DNA from: an uncultured Muribaculaceae bacterium
GTDB lineage: Bacteria; Bacteroidota; Bacteroidia; Bacteroidales; Muribaculaceae
Length of the DNA stretch: 64,000 bases
Assembly: GCA_934661195.1 (NCBI GenBank)
Contig: CAKUJD010000004.1
Coordinates: 124,001-188,000, forward strand
Reading direction: 5' to 3'
Below the pieces are notes generated by a model, which was given only the letters and a program-made list of their open reading frames with translations, had not been told where the DNA came from and made no database searches. Each line of letters starts with the position of its first letter. Position 1 is the first letter of the stretch. The position numbers and the translations under genes are program-made. Shown here in pieces: positions 26,212 to 35,051 of the stretch.

Positions 26212-27288
26212 TCACCTGTTTGGCTCAACAAATTTCACGCACACTGGCATGCTCACGGGCACATCACTGCCGGGCACGTGTGTCAGCCGGCCCGACGCGG
26301 CGTCGCGTGCATACACCTGCACCGCATCGCTGTCGCGGCAGGCGGCCATCAGCAGGCTGCCGTCGGGTGTTATGGCAAGGCTGCGCGGATGCTTGCCTGT
26401 GGGCTGGAATGCCACCATCTTGGGCAGTCTGCTGGGGGTGAAGCGCATAATGGCCACGCCGTCGCACCCTGAGCAGCGCACGCTGGCATACAGCGTCAGC
26501 CCGTCGGGCGAGAGTTGTATGTCGCCACCGGCGCCGCTTTGGGCTATTTTCACCGACTGCAGCAGCTTCAGCCGGCCCGATTCGGGACAGTAGCTGAACG
26601 TCAGCACCTCGCAGCTGAGCTCGGTGAGCACGTGCAGCATGGTGCCGCCGTGGCTGAACACAAAGTGCCGCGGGCCGCTGCCTGCTGCCACTCTCACCAC
26701 ATGTTCCTCGCTCAGGGTCGGCACCCCACAGCCGTCATGCCCAATGCGCATCACATACAGGCAGTCGCCGCCCAGATTGGTGGCTATGAGCCGCCGGCCA
26801 TCGGGTGTGGGCATGGAGAAGTGCAGGTGGCTTGTGGCTTGGCGGGGCGGCGTGCCGTGGTCGTCCCACTGCAGCAGCTGGCGGCATGGCGCCACTGTGC
26901 CGTCGGCATTGATGCCGAGCACGGCCAGGCTTCCGCTGCCATAGTTGGCCACAGCCAGCGCGTCGGTGCCAACCATGGCAATGTGGCACGGACTCCAGCC
27001 GCACGAGTTCACGCTGCCAAGCACGCGCATTCTGCCTGTGTGCTCGTCGAGTCCGATTACGGCCACCATCGAGTCGCAGGGGCCGTTTTCGCTCACGGCA
27101 TAAATGCGGCTGTGGTCAGGGCTGACGGCCACATACGATGGGTTGAGCACTTGCACAGCCGCCAGCTGCCTGGCCGTGCCCGATGGCTGCAGCCCGTAGG
27201 CATACACGCCCTGCGAGCCGCGGCTGGTATAGGTGCCCACTATCATCAGCAGGTTTGGTGCGGGGTCGGGAGTTGGCTTAGCGTCCAT
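26212..27288 (-). CDS. Lactonase-family seven-bladed beta-propeller (6-phosphogluconolactonase-like)
   Basis: 358 residues from ATG 27288. Repeated blades such as PSYVAVSPDHSRIYAVSENG, GTDALAVANYGSGSLAVLGI and HPRSLAITPDGSLLMAACRDSD match the YkgB/Pgl lactonase family (PF10282). Some members hydrolyse 6-phosphogluconolactone; many are uncharacterised. No signal peptide is seen. Its start overlaps the end of the second LTA-synthase-like gene by 11 bases, so it is translationally linked to an envelope operon, an unusual partner for a sugar lactonase. No pentose-phosphate gene is adjacent. Confidence 0.85.
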   Translation of the reverse strand: MDAKPTPDPAPNLLMIVGTYTSRGSQGVYAYGLQPSGTARQLAAVQVLNPSYVAVSPDHSRIYAVSENGPCDSMVAVIGLDEHTGRMRVLGSVNSCGWSPCHIAMVGTDALAVANYGSGSLAVLGINADGTVAPCRQLLQWDDHGTPPRQATSHLHFSMPTPDGRRLIATNLGGDCLYVMRIGHDGCGVPTLSEEHVVRVAAGSGPRHFVFSHGGTMLHVLTELSCEVLTFSYCPESGRLKLLQSVKIAQSGAGGDIQLSPDGLTLYASVRCSGCDGVAIMRFTPSRLPKMVAFQPTGKHPRSLAITPDGSLLMAACRDSDAVQVYARDAASGRLTHVPGSDVPVSMPVCVKFVEPNR

Positions 27289-29266
27289 ACACAAGTCGGT
27301 CGGTGTTCATGCGGTTCATATACTGCTGTATGAGCGACTTCAGCTCTTGCTCCATGCGCTGCTGTGTGCCGCCAGGCAGCTTGCCGGCCACGTTGTGCAG
27401 CAGCAGCGGGTCGTGCCGGTAGTCGTAGGCGGCTTTCACCTGCGAGCCGTCGCACTGGATCATGTAGTCGCCTTTCACATACTGGTAGATGCCGTTGTTG
27501 TAGCTCACTGCCCACGTCTGTGCGGCGGGTGTGCTCAGCAGGTCGGAGCCGAAGGCCACATAAGGCTTGTCGTAGCCCAGCGCGCCAAGCACGGTGGGCA
27601 TAATGTCGATTTGCTGCGCCACCACATCGGTGCGCTCGCCGGGCGCTATGCTTCCGTCGGGGGTGTAGAAAATGATGGGTATTGAATACAGGCCCAGGTC
27701 GGTCTGGTATTCGGGATGCTTGTGCTGGTTGGTGTGGTCGGCCACAATCACAAACAGCGTGTTGCGGTACCACGGCTGCCGCTTGGCTGCGTCGAAGAAG
27801 CGGCGCAGGGCGTGGTCGGTGTAGCGTATGCACTTTAGTATGGGCAGTCCGCCCTGCTCGGGATACTGCGCCGACAACTCTTGCGGCACCTTAAACGGGT
27901 GGTGCGACGAGGCCGTGAACACGGCCGACATGAATGGCTGGCGGAATGTGTTGAGCTTCGACACCATGAATTGCAGGAACGGTTCGTCCCAAATGGCCCA
28001 CATGCCGTCGAAGTCCTTGTCGCCGCGGAAGTGCGGATCAGCGTCAAACTCGGTGCGCCCGTAGTATTCCTTAAATCCGGTGCTGCGTGCAAATGCCTGG
28101 AAGCCCATCGATCCGTTTTGCGCACCGTGGAAGAAGGCTGTGCGGTAACCCTTGGCGCCGAGCACGCCGGCAAGTCCGGTGAGGTGGTTCATTGATGCGG
28201 GCGTGAGGAAGAACGGCTCCACAAACATTGGTATGCTCGACAGCACCGACGGCATGGCGTCGATGCTCTTGCGGCCGTTGGCAAAGCTGTAGCGGAATGT
28301 GGCGCTGTGGGCGGCCAGCGAGTCGGTGAAGGGGGTGTAGCCGCGGTATCGGCCGCCCTCTAGCTGGCGGTTCATGCTGCCAATGTATTCCTTGCCAAAA
28401 CTTTCAATAATTATCACCACCACATTTTTGCGGTTGAATTTGGCTCCCGCGGCCGGCTGGTGCAGCGGTGTGTAGAAAGTCATGGCCTCGCGCTCGCTGG
28501 CAAAGTAATGAGGGTCGGTGTAGACGTTTTTGCCAATGGTGCGCAGCACCGAGAACGGCGTGTTGAGCACCAGTGCCGCCTCGATGGGGCGGTTCACATA
28601 CTGGTTGGCGTTGCTCACCGTCACTGGGCGCACCGCATGGGCAAAGCCGCCGCGCATTCCGCCCACGCACAGCACGGCCATCACCGCCAGACTCACTCCG
28701 GTGGCCGCCGAGTAGCGCCACCACACCAGCCGGCGCCTGTCGAGGCGGCTGGTGGCCGACAGTGCCCACAGCATGGCAATGAGCGCGATGCCGGCCAGCC
28801 ACAGATACCAGTGCGCCACCAGCTCGCTGGCAATGATGCCGCCTATGTTGCTCTCGTGGCTGAACTCGCTGAACACCGTGCTGGTGGTGCGCCGCGAGGT
28901 GAACTGGAAATACACCGTGTCGGCAAGGTTCATAATCACGGCAAGGCCGTTGACCGCCACAAACACCCACTTGCACAGCCGCTGGTAGGCTGGGCGCTCC
29001 TTCAGGTGCAGCGGCAGCAGCATCAGCAGTATGTAGAGGGCGTTGGTGTACATGATGGCCGAGGTGTCAAACACCAGGCCGCCGCGCAGCATCTCGGCCA
29101 GGTGGCCACCACTGAGGCCATCGGCGAAGTAGCTGTAGTTCACGGCAAGAAATATAAGGCGCGTTGCGAAATAGGCCACGTAGGCCAGCGCCAGGTTGAT
29201 GGCCACGGCCACTGCCGGTGCCCACTCGCTGCGGTCAAACAGCGTGAATCGTTTGTATATGCTCAT
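27278..29266 (-). CDS. LTA-synthase-like sulfatase-fold transferase (second copy)
   Basis: 662 residues. Four or five N-terminal membrane helices (to about residue 210) precede an exported alkaline-phosphatase/sulfatase-fold domain. Visible motifs: NVVVIIIESFGKEYIG (metal Glu), FANGRKSIDAMPS (Ser at the position of the catalytic Thr/Ser), FTASSHHPF, and VIVADHTNQ (metal Asp-His). The family (COG1368) includes LtaS phosphoglycerol transferases and related phosphoethanolamine transferases. In a Gram-negative the product cannot be Gram-positive LTA, so a phospho-substituent on a lipid or glycan is more likely (inference). A close paralogue lies 31 bases upstream. Confidence 0.88.
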   Translation of the reverse strand: MSIYKRFTLFDRSEWAPAVAVAINLALAYVAYFATRLIFLAVNYSYFADGLSGGHLAEMLRGGLVFDTSAIMYTNALYILLMLLPLHLKERPAYQRLCKWVFVAVNGLAVIMNLADTVYFQFTSRRTTSTVFSEFSHESNIGGIIASELVAHWYLWLAGIALIAMLWALSATSRLDRRRLVWWRYSAATGVSLAVMAVLCVGGMRGGFAHAVRPVTVSNANQYVNRPIEAALVLNTPFSVLRTIGKNVYTDPHYFASEREAMTFYTPLHQPAAGAKFNRKNVVVIIIESFGKEYIGSMNRQLEGGRYRGYTPFTDSLAAHSATFRYSFANGRKSIDAMPSVLSSIPMFVEPFFLTPASMNHLTGLAGVLGAKGYRTAFFHGAQNGSMGFQAFARSTGFKEYYGRTEFDADPHFRGDKDFDGMWAIWDEPFLQFMVSKLNTFRQPFMSAVFTASSHHPFKVPQELSAQYPEQGGLPILKCIRYTDHALRRFFDAAKRQPWYRNTLFVIVADHTNQHKHPEYQTDLGLYSIPIIFYTPDGSIAPGERTDVVAQQIDIMPTVLGALGYDKPYVAFGSDLLSTPAAQTWAVSYNNGIYQYVKGDYMIQCDGSQVKAAYDYRHDPLLLHNVAGKLPGGTQQRMEQELKSLIQQYMNRMNTDRLVYGR

Positions 29267-29297
29267 TTATCCTTGATGTTTCGGTGGGTGTGAATGG

Positions 29298-31268
29298 TTA
29301 TCTCGTGGGCAGCAGTCGGTTCTCGTTCATGCGGCTCATGTATTGCTGTATTATGGCCTCGAGGCGCGTCTGCATCTGCCGCTGCAGCTGCGGGTGCTGC
29401 CCGGACACATTGTGACGCAGCATGGTGTCGTGCTTGAAGTCGTACATGGCTTTCACGCGCGAGCCGTCGAATTGAATCATGTAGTCGCCTTTCAGATACT
29501 GGTAGATGCCGTTGTTGTAGTTCACGGCCCACGTCTGAGCGGCCGGCGTGCTCAGCAGGTCGGTGCCGAAGGCCATGATTGGCTTGTCGTAGCCCAGCAT
29601 GTGCATCAGCGTGGGGGTGATGTCGGTTTGCTGCGCTATTTTGGTGGTGTTCATCTCGGGCCTCAGGCTCCCGTCGGGAGTGAAGAAGATTATTGGGATT
29701 GAATACAGGCCCAGGTCGGTCTTGTATTCGGGCCGCTGCGTCTGGTTGGTGTGGTCGGCCACAATCACGAATATGGTGTTGCGGTACCACGGCTCGTGGC
29801 TGGCGCGCTCAAAGAAGCGGCGCAGGGCGTGGTCGGTGTATCGGATGCACTTGTGAATCTCGAGCCCGCCCTCTTCGGGATATTGCGCAGCCAGGGCCTT
29901 GGGCACGCGGTAGGGGTGGTGCGACGACGCGCTGAACACGGTGGTCACAAACGGCTGGTGGAACTTCGCCATTTCGTCGAGGGTGAACTGCAGGAAGGGC
30001 TCGTCCCAAATGGCCCACTTGCCGTCGAAGTCGTTCATGCCACCGTATTTTGGCGAGCGGCAATACTCGTTGAGTCCAAAGTAATTCTTGTAGCCAATGG
30101 AGTGCGCAAACGCGCTGAAGCCCATGGATATGTTGTGGCCGCCGTGGAAAAACGCGCTGTAGTAGCCCTTGGGGGCAAGCATCGACGCTATGCCCTGCAC
30201 ATCGTTGAGCGATGCAGGCGTGAGAAAGAACGGCTCTACAAACATTGGTATGCCCGACAGTATCGACGGCATGGCGTCCATCGATATGCGCCCGTTGGCA
30301 AAACTGTAGCGGAACGTGAGCGAGTGCGGCACCAGCGAGTCGATAAACGGCGTGTAGCTCTTGTACGGCTGCGGGTTGAGGCTGCCTATGTATTCCTTGC
30401 CAAGACTCTCCATAATGAGTATCACCACATTTTTTCGGCCCAGCATGAGCGAGTCGGGGGCCGACGGCTTGATTAAGGGGCGGTATTCGCGCTCCATGGC
30501 GGCGCGCGTCATGTAGTGCGGCGTGACAAACGGCTTTTTGCCGATGCTGCGAATCAGGCTGAACGGCGTGTTGAGCACCACCGAGGCCTCAACGGGGCGG
30601 TTCACATACTGGTTGGCATTGCTCACCGTGATGGGGCGTGTGCCGGCTGTGACGCTGCCGCGTATGCCCACTATGGCCAGTGGGGCCGCCACCACAAGAG
30701 CGCCAAGCTGCGACCCGTAGTAGGCCCAGCCGTGGCGGTAGACCTCGATGCGCGGCTTCACGTAGCAAAGCCACATGACGGCAGTGAGGGCAATGAACGC
30801 CAGCAGCAGATACCAGTGGTTGATGAGTTCGGTAAATATGATGCCCGTGATGTTGCCCTCGTTGCCAAACTCGGTGAACACCGTCACCGTGGACCGCCTG
30901 CCGGTGTACTGGAAATACACCGAGTCGGCAAGGCTCGTGGCCAGCGCCAAGGCATTGGTGACCACAAACAGCCATTTCAGCCCCTTGTGGAAGCCGGGCC
31001 GCTCTTTCAGGTGCAGTGGCAGCAGCATCAGCACCAGATATAGCGAGTTGACGTAGAGCAGGCCCGATGTGTCGAACACCAGCGCACCCTGCAGCTCGTT
31101 CCAAAACAGGTTCCACGACATGTAGGGCGCGAAAGTGTTCCAGTTTTCAAGAAAAAACACCACCCTCACGGCCATCCACATCAGGTAGGCTACAGCTATA
31201 TTTATCACGGCAGCTCCAGCATTGCTGTGCAGCACCTTGCTTATCTTAATTGTCACAGAATTTCCCAT
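29298..31268 (-). CDS. LTA-synthase-like sulfatase-fold transferase (first copy)
   Basis: 656 residues, first gene of a three-gene operon. Same architecture as its neighbour: N-terminal helices, then NVVILIMESLGKEYIG, FANGRISMDAMPS, FSASSHHPY and VIVADHTNQ. Long blocks are the same in both copies (TVSNANQYVNRP, IPMFVEPFFLTPAS, NNGIYQY.KGDYMIQ), showing a tandem duplication; the N-terminal membrane parts differ more. Both copies keep every catalytic motif, so neither looks decayed. Two complete copies suggest different acceptors or donors (inference). A consensus promoter is 20 bases upstream. Confidence 0.88.
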   Translation of the reverse strand: MGNSVTIKISKVLHSNAGAAVINIAVAYLMWMAVRVVFFLENWNTFAPYMSWNLFWNELQGALVFDTSGLLYVNSLYLVLMLLPLHLKERPGFHKGLKWLFVVTNALALATSLADSVYFQYTGRRSTVTVFTEFGNEGNITGIIFTELINHWYLLLAFIALTAVMWLCYVKPRIEVYRHGWAYYGSQLGALVVAAPLAIVGIRGSVTAGTRPITVSNANQYVNRPVEASVVLNTPFSLIRSIGKKPFVTPHYMTRAAMEREYRPLIKPSAPDSLMLGRKNVVILIMESLGKEYIGSLNPQPYKSYTPFIDSLVPHSLTFRYSFANGRISMDAMPSILSGIPMFVEPFFLTPASLNDVQGIASMLAPKGYYSAFFHGGHNISMGFSAFAHSIGYKNYFGLNEYCRSPKYGGMNDFDGKWAIWDEPFLQFTLDEMAKFHQPFVTTVFSASSHHPYRVPKALAAQYPEEGGLEIHKCIRYTDHALRRFFERASHEPWYRNTIFVIVADHTNQTQRPEYKTDLGLYSIPIIFFTPDGSLRPEMNTTKIAQQTDITPTLMHMLGYDKPIMAFGTDLLSTPAAQTWAVNYNNGIYQYLKGDYMIQFDGSRVKAMYDFKHDTMLRHNVSGQHPQLQRQMQTRLEAIIQQYMSRMNENRLLPTR

Positions 31269-31287
31269 ATCAAAAAAAACTTTGTTT

Positions 31288-31319
31288 CAAAATTAGTGCA
31301 AACCGAGCGCAATGCCAAA
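31288..31319 (-). promoter_or_regulatory. Bacteroidetes-type promoter of the LTA-synthase-like operon
   Basis: Minus strand: TTTG (31319-31316), exactly 20 bases, TAATTTTG (31295-31288). The start would be near 31281, about 13 bases before the ATG. Confidence 0.75.
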
Positions 31320-31577
31320 AAAAGAGCTTGTTCATTTTGGGGCATTGACGATGTGCCGCTGAATTTAAGGTGTCGCCGCTGCATGCCGCTGGAAAGTGTT
31401 AAATGACGATTGTTAAATAATTGTCGAAAATACTTGGACAGCCTCTTCATTGTAAAGAATGCTAAATTGAAGATAATTAGAAAATAAGCCAATGTAATCA
31501 CTAAACAAAACTTTATGTCTGCTTTTAATTACGAATAGTTATTAAATAACCTTGTTTGGTTAAAATGCGAAAAACGC

Positions 31578-31609
31578 TTTGTTTGAATGAAAACAAAATT
31601 GTAATTTTG
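31578..31609 (+). promoter_or_regulatory. Bacteroidetes-type promoter of susC/susD
   Basis: TTTG (31578-31581), 20 bases, TAATTTTG (31602-31609). The predicted start near 31615 gives a leader of about 200 bases, long enough for post-transcriptional control. Confidence 0.75.
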
Positions 31610-31782
31610 CAGCCACAAAAAATTACGAATTGTAATTACTTTAGGTTTATAAAATTAAAATCAGAATTAGAATCTGCTTTTTAGTGAAGCAATCCAAACA
31701 GGTGTGTGTACAGCGATTGGGCGCTCACCTTTGTTTATCGAGTGAATGAAAACGGCAGCCAAGCAATTGTGATTGTTGCCAG

Positions 31783-31794
31783 CTGACCGGTCAG
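31783..31794 (+). promoter_or_regulatory. Perfect palindrome in the susC leader
   Basis: CTGACCGGTCAG is a 12-base exact palindrome ending 25 bases before the susC ATG. It could be a protein-binding site or part of a leader structure; no further support. Confidence 0.3.
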
Positions 31795-31819
31795 TATTTA
31801 ATTATTAAAGTTACAATCT

Positions 31820-34800
31820 ATGAAGAAGTTAGTTTTTTCATTGCTCGCAGTTGGCACAATGGCCGCCACTGCTCACGCCGACCAGACCATAACGGGCCGC
31901 GTGACATATCAGGGCGACAAGTCGCCGCTGATTGGAGCCACAATCCAGCCAGTGGGCGGTGGCCACGGAACTGCCACCGACCTCGACGGTAACTTCACAA
32001 TTACCGTGGCCGACAACGTGAAATTCATCAATGTTAGCTATGTGGGACTTAAGACGCAGCAGGTGGCTGTGGGCAAGCAGGTGAGCGTTGAGCTTGCCGA
32101 TGCCGGCACGCAGCTCGATGAGGTGGTTGTCACAGCCATGGGTGTGAAGCGCGAGCGCAAAGCCCTTGGCTACGCAGCCCAGGATCTTAATGCCGACCAG
32201 CTCAACACAAGCGGAACCACCAGCCTGGCGAGTGCCATTCAGGGCAAGCTCACAGGCGTTGACATACGCCAGTCGTCGGGCGCCCCCGGTGCCTCGTCGC
32301 AAATAGTGATTCGCGGCGCGCGTTCGTTCGATGGCAACAACCAGCCACTTTATGTGGTCGACGGCATGCCCATCAGCACTGAGGGCGACTTTGGCGACGT
32401 GTTTAATTCCAATGGAATTATGGGCGCCGACCACCCAAGCCACAGCCTCGACATCAATCCCGACGACATAGAGTCGATAAACGTGCTCAAGGGCCAGGCC
32501 GCCTCGGCCCTCTACGGCATCCGCGCCAGCAACGGTGTGGTGGTGATCACCACCAAGCGCGGCAGCTCGCAGAGCAGCCGTCCCGTAATCACTTTGAGCA
32601 CAAGCATCAGCGCCGAGAGCGTCAGCCGCAAATTCAGCCGCCAGAGCGTGTATTCGCAGGGCAACGCTTTTGTGACCAACGCCGACGGCTCAGTGACGGG
32701 CTACGACCCCACCGCATCGCAGACGTGGGGCCCGAAGATTGCCGATTTGTCGAAGGACACCCGCTATGGCTTTGGCGGCTCGAGCACTCCAGCCGGCACA
32801 GGCGAGGCGGGCCAGTACTACAATCCCAAGTATGCGCTTGCGGGCCAAAGCGGATGGCAGACACCGCAGACCTACGACAACGTGGGCGACTATTTCCAGA
32901 ATGCCTACACCGAGAACACCAGTTTCGGCATCAGCCAGAAGAAGGACAACCTGAGCTACTCGTTTGGCTTGAGCAACACCCACCAAAAGGGCATCATGCC
33001 CTCCACCGGCATGACGCGCTGGAGTGCGCGCGGCCTGGTGGACCTGCAGATAAGCAAGGAGTGGAAAACGGGATTCAGTGCCAACTACAGCAGCAATAAG
33101 GTGAACGCAGCTCCTGGCGGCAACTCGGGCATCATGAATGTGGTGTATTCGGCTCCGGCCGAATATAACCTCAAGGGCACGCCATCGTCGGTGCCCGGCA
33201 AGCCGCAAAATGTGATTCTGTTCCGTACTGCCTCGTTCCGCAACCCCTATTGGTTTGCCGACAACGATGAGTATCTGCGCCACACCAACCGCACCTTCGG
33301 CAATGCCTATCTGGAGTATCACCCCAGCTGGGCCAATGGCGACAACTACAGTCTCTACTTCCGCGAGCAGGCCGGCATCGATGCCTACACCAGCGACAAC
33401 GACGATGTGGCCGAGACCTACAATGACGCCTACACTGGCCGCCGCATGCAGGCCGGGTCGGTTGAAAACTATGGCGTGAGCGACAACACGTTCAACAATC
33501 TGTTCACCATCAATTTCAACGCCAATTGGAACGACCGCCTTTGGGACTTGAGCGTGCTGCTGGGCAATGAGGTGAACCACAAAAACGAGCGCTACTGGGA
33601 CTACAAGGGCACCAACCTAAACTACTACGGCTTCCCCACAATGAGCAACACCACCAGCCAGAGTGGCGAGGAGTATAAGAGCAAGAGCCGCACTGTGGGC
33701 TTCTTTGGCCAGGCCACACTGGCGTGGAACAGCGAGCTGTTTCTCACCGTGACCGGCCGCCAGGACTATGTGTCGACCATGCCTCACGGCAACCGCGGCT
33801 TCTTCTATCCCTCGGTGTCGCTGGGCTGGGTGTTCACCGAACTGCCCGCCCTCAAGGGCAGCCGCGTGCTCAACTACGGCAAGCTGCGCGCCTCATGGGC
33901 CCAGGTGGGCCAGGCTGGCCAGTACTACAACAATTACTACTACGTGCCCTCTTATGAAGGCGGATTCTACACCTACACGCCAGCCAGCTTCCCCATGGGC
34001 GGCGTTTCGGCCTTGGTGCCCTACTATGTGCTCTATGACAAAAATCTCAAGCCTCAGAACACGAGCAACGTGGAGGCGGGAGTCGACCTGAGCCTGTTTA
34101 ACAACCGCCTGCGCGTGGAGTACACGCTGAGCTATCAGAACATCTCCGACCAGATATTCAACGTGCCCGTGTCGGGTTCAAGCGGCTATCAGTATCTGCT
34201 CACCAACGCCGGCAAGATGACCACTTGGTCGCACGAACTTTCGCTTAACGCGTCGATACTGCAAAACAAGGACTACTCGCTTGACTTTGGTGTGAACTTC
34301 ACCCGCGTGTGGAACTATGTGAACTCGCTCGCCGACGGCGTGGAGTCGATTATGCTGGGCGGCTTTGTGGAGCCGCAGGTGCGCGCCGAGGCCGGCAGCA
34401 CCTATCCCATCATCTATGGCAATGCCTTCAAGCGCGATGAGCAGGGCCGCCTGCTGCTGGCCAACGGCCTGCCACAGGCCACCAGCACCAGCCAGAAGCT
34501 GGGCAACTGCTCGCCCGACTTCACCATGGGCTTCAATCTGGGCGGACGCTACAAGCGCGTGTCGGTGTCATCGACTTGGGACTTGAGCGTGGGCGGCAAG
34601 ATGTATAACGGCACACTGCTCACCCTCAACTACTTCGGAGCCACCAAGGCATCGCTCCCCTACCACGAGGGCACCATGGTGGTCGAAGGCATCGACGAGG
34701 CAACCGGAAAGGAAAACACTGTGGAGGTGAGCCGCCAAGCCTATTGGCAAGCCTACCACGATGTGACTGAGGCCGGCATCTACGACCGCAGTTACCTGAA

Positions 34801-35014
34801 GCTGCGCGACGTCACCGTCAACTACGACCTGCCGCGCCTTGGCAAGTTCAATGTGAGCGTGTATGCCTTTGCCCGCAACATACTGGTGTGGTCGAAGTTC
34901 CCCGAACTCGACCCCGAGTCGTCGCTGGGCAGCGAGAACATGAGCGGCTACTTCGAGCGCTTCTCAGTACCGTCGACCAAGAGCATAGGCGCCGGCCTCA
35001 AGATTCAGTTCTAA
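31820..35014 (+). CDS. susC: SusC/RagA-type TonB-dependent outer-membrane transporter
   Basis: 1064 residues. Signal peptide MKKLVFSLLAVGTMAATAHA, then a carboxypeptidase-regulatory-like domain (about 23-95, ITGRVTYQGDKSPLIGATI), the SusC signature QLDEVVVTAMGVKRE, a plug domain (to about 250, with LYVVDGMPI and ALYGIRASNGVVVITTKRG), and a 22-strand barrel ending GLKIQF. It would import a glycan or peptide fragment together with the SusD-like lipoprotein that starts 37 bases downstream. There is no enzyme, regulator or ECF sigma gene around the pair, so the ligand cannot be guessed. The gene symbol denotes the family. Confidence 0.94.
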   Translation: MKKLVFSLLAVGTMAATAHADQTITGRVTYQGDKSPLIGATIQPVGGGHGTATDLDGNFTITVADNVKFINVSYVGLKTQQVAVGKQVSVELADAGTQLDEVVVTAMGVKRERKALGYAAQDLNADQLNTSGTTSLASAIQGKLTGVDIRQSSGAPGASSQIVIRGARSFDGNNQPLYVVDGMPISTEGDFGDVFNSNGIMGADHPSHSLDINPDDIESINVLKGQAASALYGIRASNGVVVITTKRGSSQSSRPVITLSTSISAESVSRKFSRQSVYSQGNAFVTNADGSVTGYDPTASQTWGPKIADLSKDTRYGFGGSSTPAGTGEAGQYYNPKYALAGQSGWQTPQTYDNVGDYFQNAYTENTSFGISQKKDNLSYSFGLSNTHQKGIMPSTGMTRWSARGLVDLQISKEWKTGFSANYSSNKVNAAPGGNSGIMNVVYSAPAEYNLKGTPSSVPGKPQNVILFRTASFRNPYWFADNDEYLRHTNRTFGNAYLEYHPSWANGDNYSLYFREQAGIDAYTSDNDDVAETYNDAYTGRRMQAGSVENYGVSDNTFNNLFTINFNANWNDRLWDLSVLLGNEVNHKNERYWDYKGTNLNYYGFPTMSNTTSQSGEEYKSKSRTVGFFGQATLAWNSELFLTVTGRQDYVSTMPHGNRGFFYPSVSLGWVFTELPALKGSRVLNYGKLRASWAQVGQAGQYYNNYYYVPSYEGGFYTYTPASFPMGGVSALVPYYVLYDKNLKPQNTSNVEAGVDLSLFNNRLRVEYTLSYQNISDQIFNVPVSGSSGYQYLLTNAGKMTTWSHELSLNASILQNKDYSLDFGVNFTRVWNYVNSLADGVESIMLGGFVEPQVRAEAGSTYPIIYGNAFKRDEQGRLLLANGLPQATSTSQKLGNCSPDFTMGFNLGGRYKRVSVSSTWDLSVGGKMYNGTLLTLNYFGATKASLPYHEGTMVVEGIDEATGKENTVEVSRQAYWQAYHDVTEAGIYDRSYLKLRDVTVNYDLPRLGKFNVSVYAFARNILVWSKFPELDPESSLGSENMSGYFERFSVPSTKSIGAGLKIQF

Positions 35015-35051
35015 AAAAACGTAATAATCAATCTTAACGCACACTATCAAT

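Larger units (their letters stand above)
31269..31819. other. Divergent regulatory region, LTA-synthase-like operon / susC
   Basis: 551 AT-rich bases with no gene. It holds the leftward promoter (31288-31319), the rightward susC promoter (31578-31609) and a roughly 200-base susC leader with secondary-structure potential: AGGTG...CACCT around 31700-31731 and a 12-base palindrome CTGACCGGTCAG at 31783-31794. Confidence 0.6.

Noticed and set aside
27278..31268. Gene conversion or recent IS-mediated duplication of the LTA-synthase-like pair
   Set aside because: The copies differ throughout and no flanking repeats or transposase remains are seen; an old tandem duplication explains them.
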